A stretch of 64,000 nt of DNA, taken from NCBI RefSeq assembly GCF_019399895.1, contig NC_091866.1:541501-605500 (forward strand), written 5' to 3'. Both the position numbers and the translations under genes were made by a program. How positions within the stretch are numbered: the stretch's first letter is position 1; every line of letters starts with the position of its first letter. The notes beneath the pieces were generated by a model. The model made no database searches. It saw only the letters and a list, made by a program, of their open reading frames with translations, and was not told where the DNA came from. This document shows positions 63,708 to 64,000 of the stretch, in pieces. This stretch comes from Cardiocondyla obscurior. Its lineage: Eukaryota > Arthropoda > Insecta > Hymenoptera > Formicidae.

Positions 63708-64000
63708 GTGAGTGAGAAATATTTTTTATTACAATATTATCGTAGCGTTAGAAGAAATTATATAAATCGCATGTACAACTAAAAAAAAATTATATAAAAT
63801 AATGAAACATATAAAACCGTGGAAAATAATATCAGTTCATAATTCGTGCATAATGCACTTACCGTCTTTGATACTGAAAAAGTAATTGGCATCGCGGAGA
63901 AGCCGCAATAATTACCAACAGCAATGAAATCTTTGCATTCTCTCTTTAAATAGGAAAATAGGAATTATAATTATAATGCTTAGGTTAGGTTATCATCGTC
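63708..64000 (+). other. Downstream of cassette copy 4, nothing further seen
   Basis: AT-rich sequence after the GTGAGT donor. The next exon of the putative transcript would lie beyond the window. Confidence 0.4.

Overview
This is nuclear DNA from an insect, most likely a hymenopteran and perhaps an ant. The evidence is eukaryotic multi-exon genes with GT-AG introns, insect-type versions of conserved genes, long CpG-rich introns beside a compact AT-rich block, and many short low-complexity runs. The species was not identified. There is no viral, plasmid or bacterial sequence and no CRISPR array.

Layout. (1) 1-8483: no exon recognised; it probably lies inside or upstream of the first gene. 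(2) 8484-38879, + strand: nine 3' exons (573 aa) of a dipeptidyl peptidase 4 (S9B) serine protease with an intact Ser-Asp-His triad. Its N-terminal exons lie outside the window or were missed. Its introns are long and CpG-rich. (3) 42.4-53.1 kb: a compact AT-rich block with RNA polymerase I subunit RPA12 (-), ASNSD1-type asparagine synthetase-like protein (+), a divergent HCN/Ih-type channel (+), the ribosome-biogenesis factor RPF2 (+) and mitochondrial cysteinyl-tRNA synthetase (-). All five could be assembled from start to stop with consistent splice phases. (4) 53.1-59.4 kb: no complete gene; a CRE-containing candidate promoter, a candidate + strand non-coding exon and a cluster of hairpin (MITE-like) repeats. 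(5) 59434-61109, - strand: the transmembrane segment and cytoplasmic tail of a type I receptor, possibly of the sidestep-like immunoglobulin superfamily, with ITIM/ITSM-like tyrosine motifs. Its ectodomain lies beyond the window or was not found.

The most unusual structure is a dispersed family of four homologous, apparently spliced cassettes (11355-11851 -, 12214-12706 -, 31353-31971 -, 63278-63707 +). Each has an exon-like block ending in a GTAAG/GTAAA donor, an intron with a shared internal motif, a TGTTACAG-type acceptor, and a 29-50 nt micro-exon ending in a GTGAGT donor. The two exon-like blocks carry complementary 8-base cores in every copy, including one compensated change. Exon lengths differ by non-multiples of three, so I favour a spliced non-coding RNA family or a mobile element carrying splice sites over a protein family.

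Functionally, the middle block mixes growth and translation genes (RPA12 and RPF2 for ribosome production, mitochondrial CysRS for translation) with the odd channel gene. The DPP4 and receptor genes at the two ends are long-intron, probably regulated genes.
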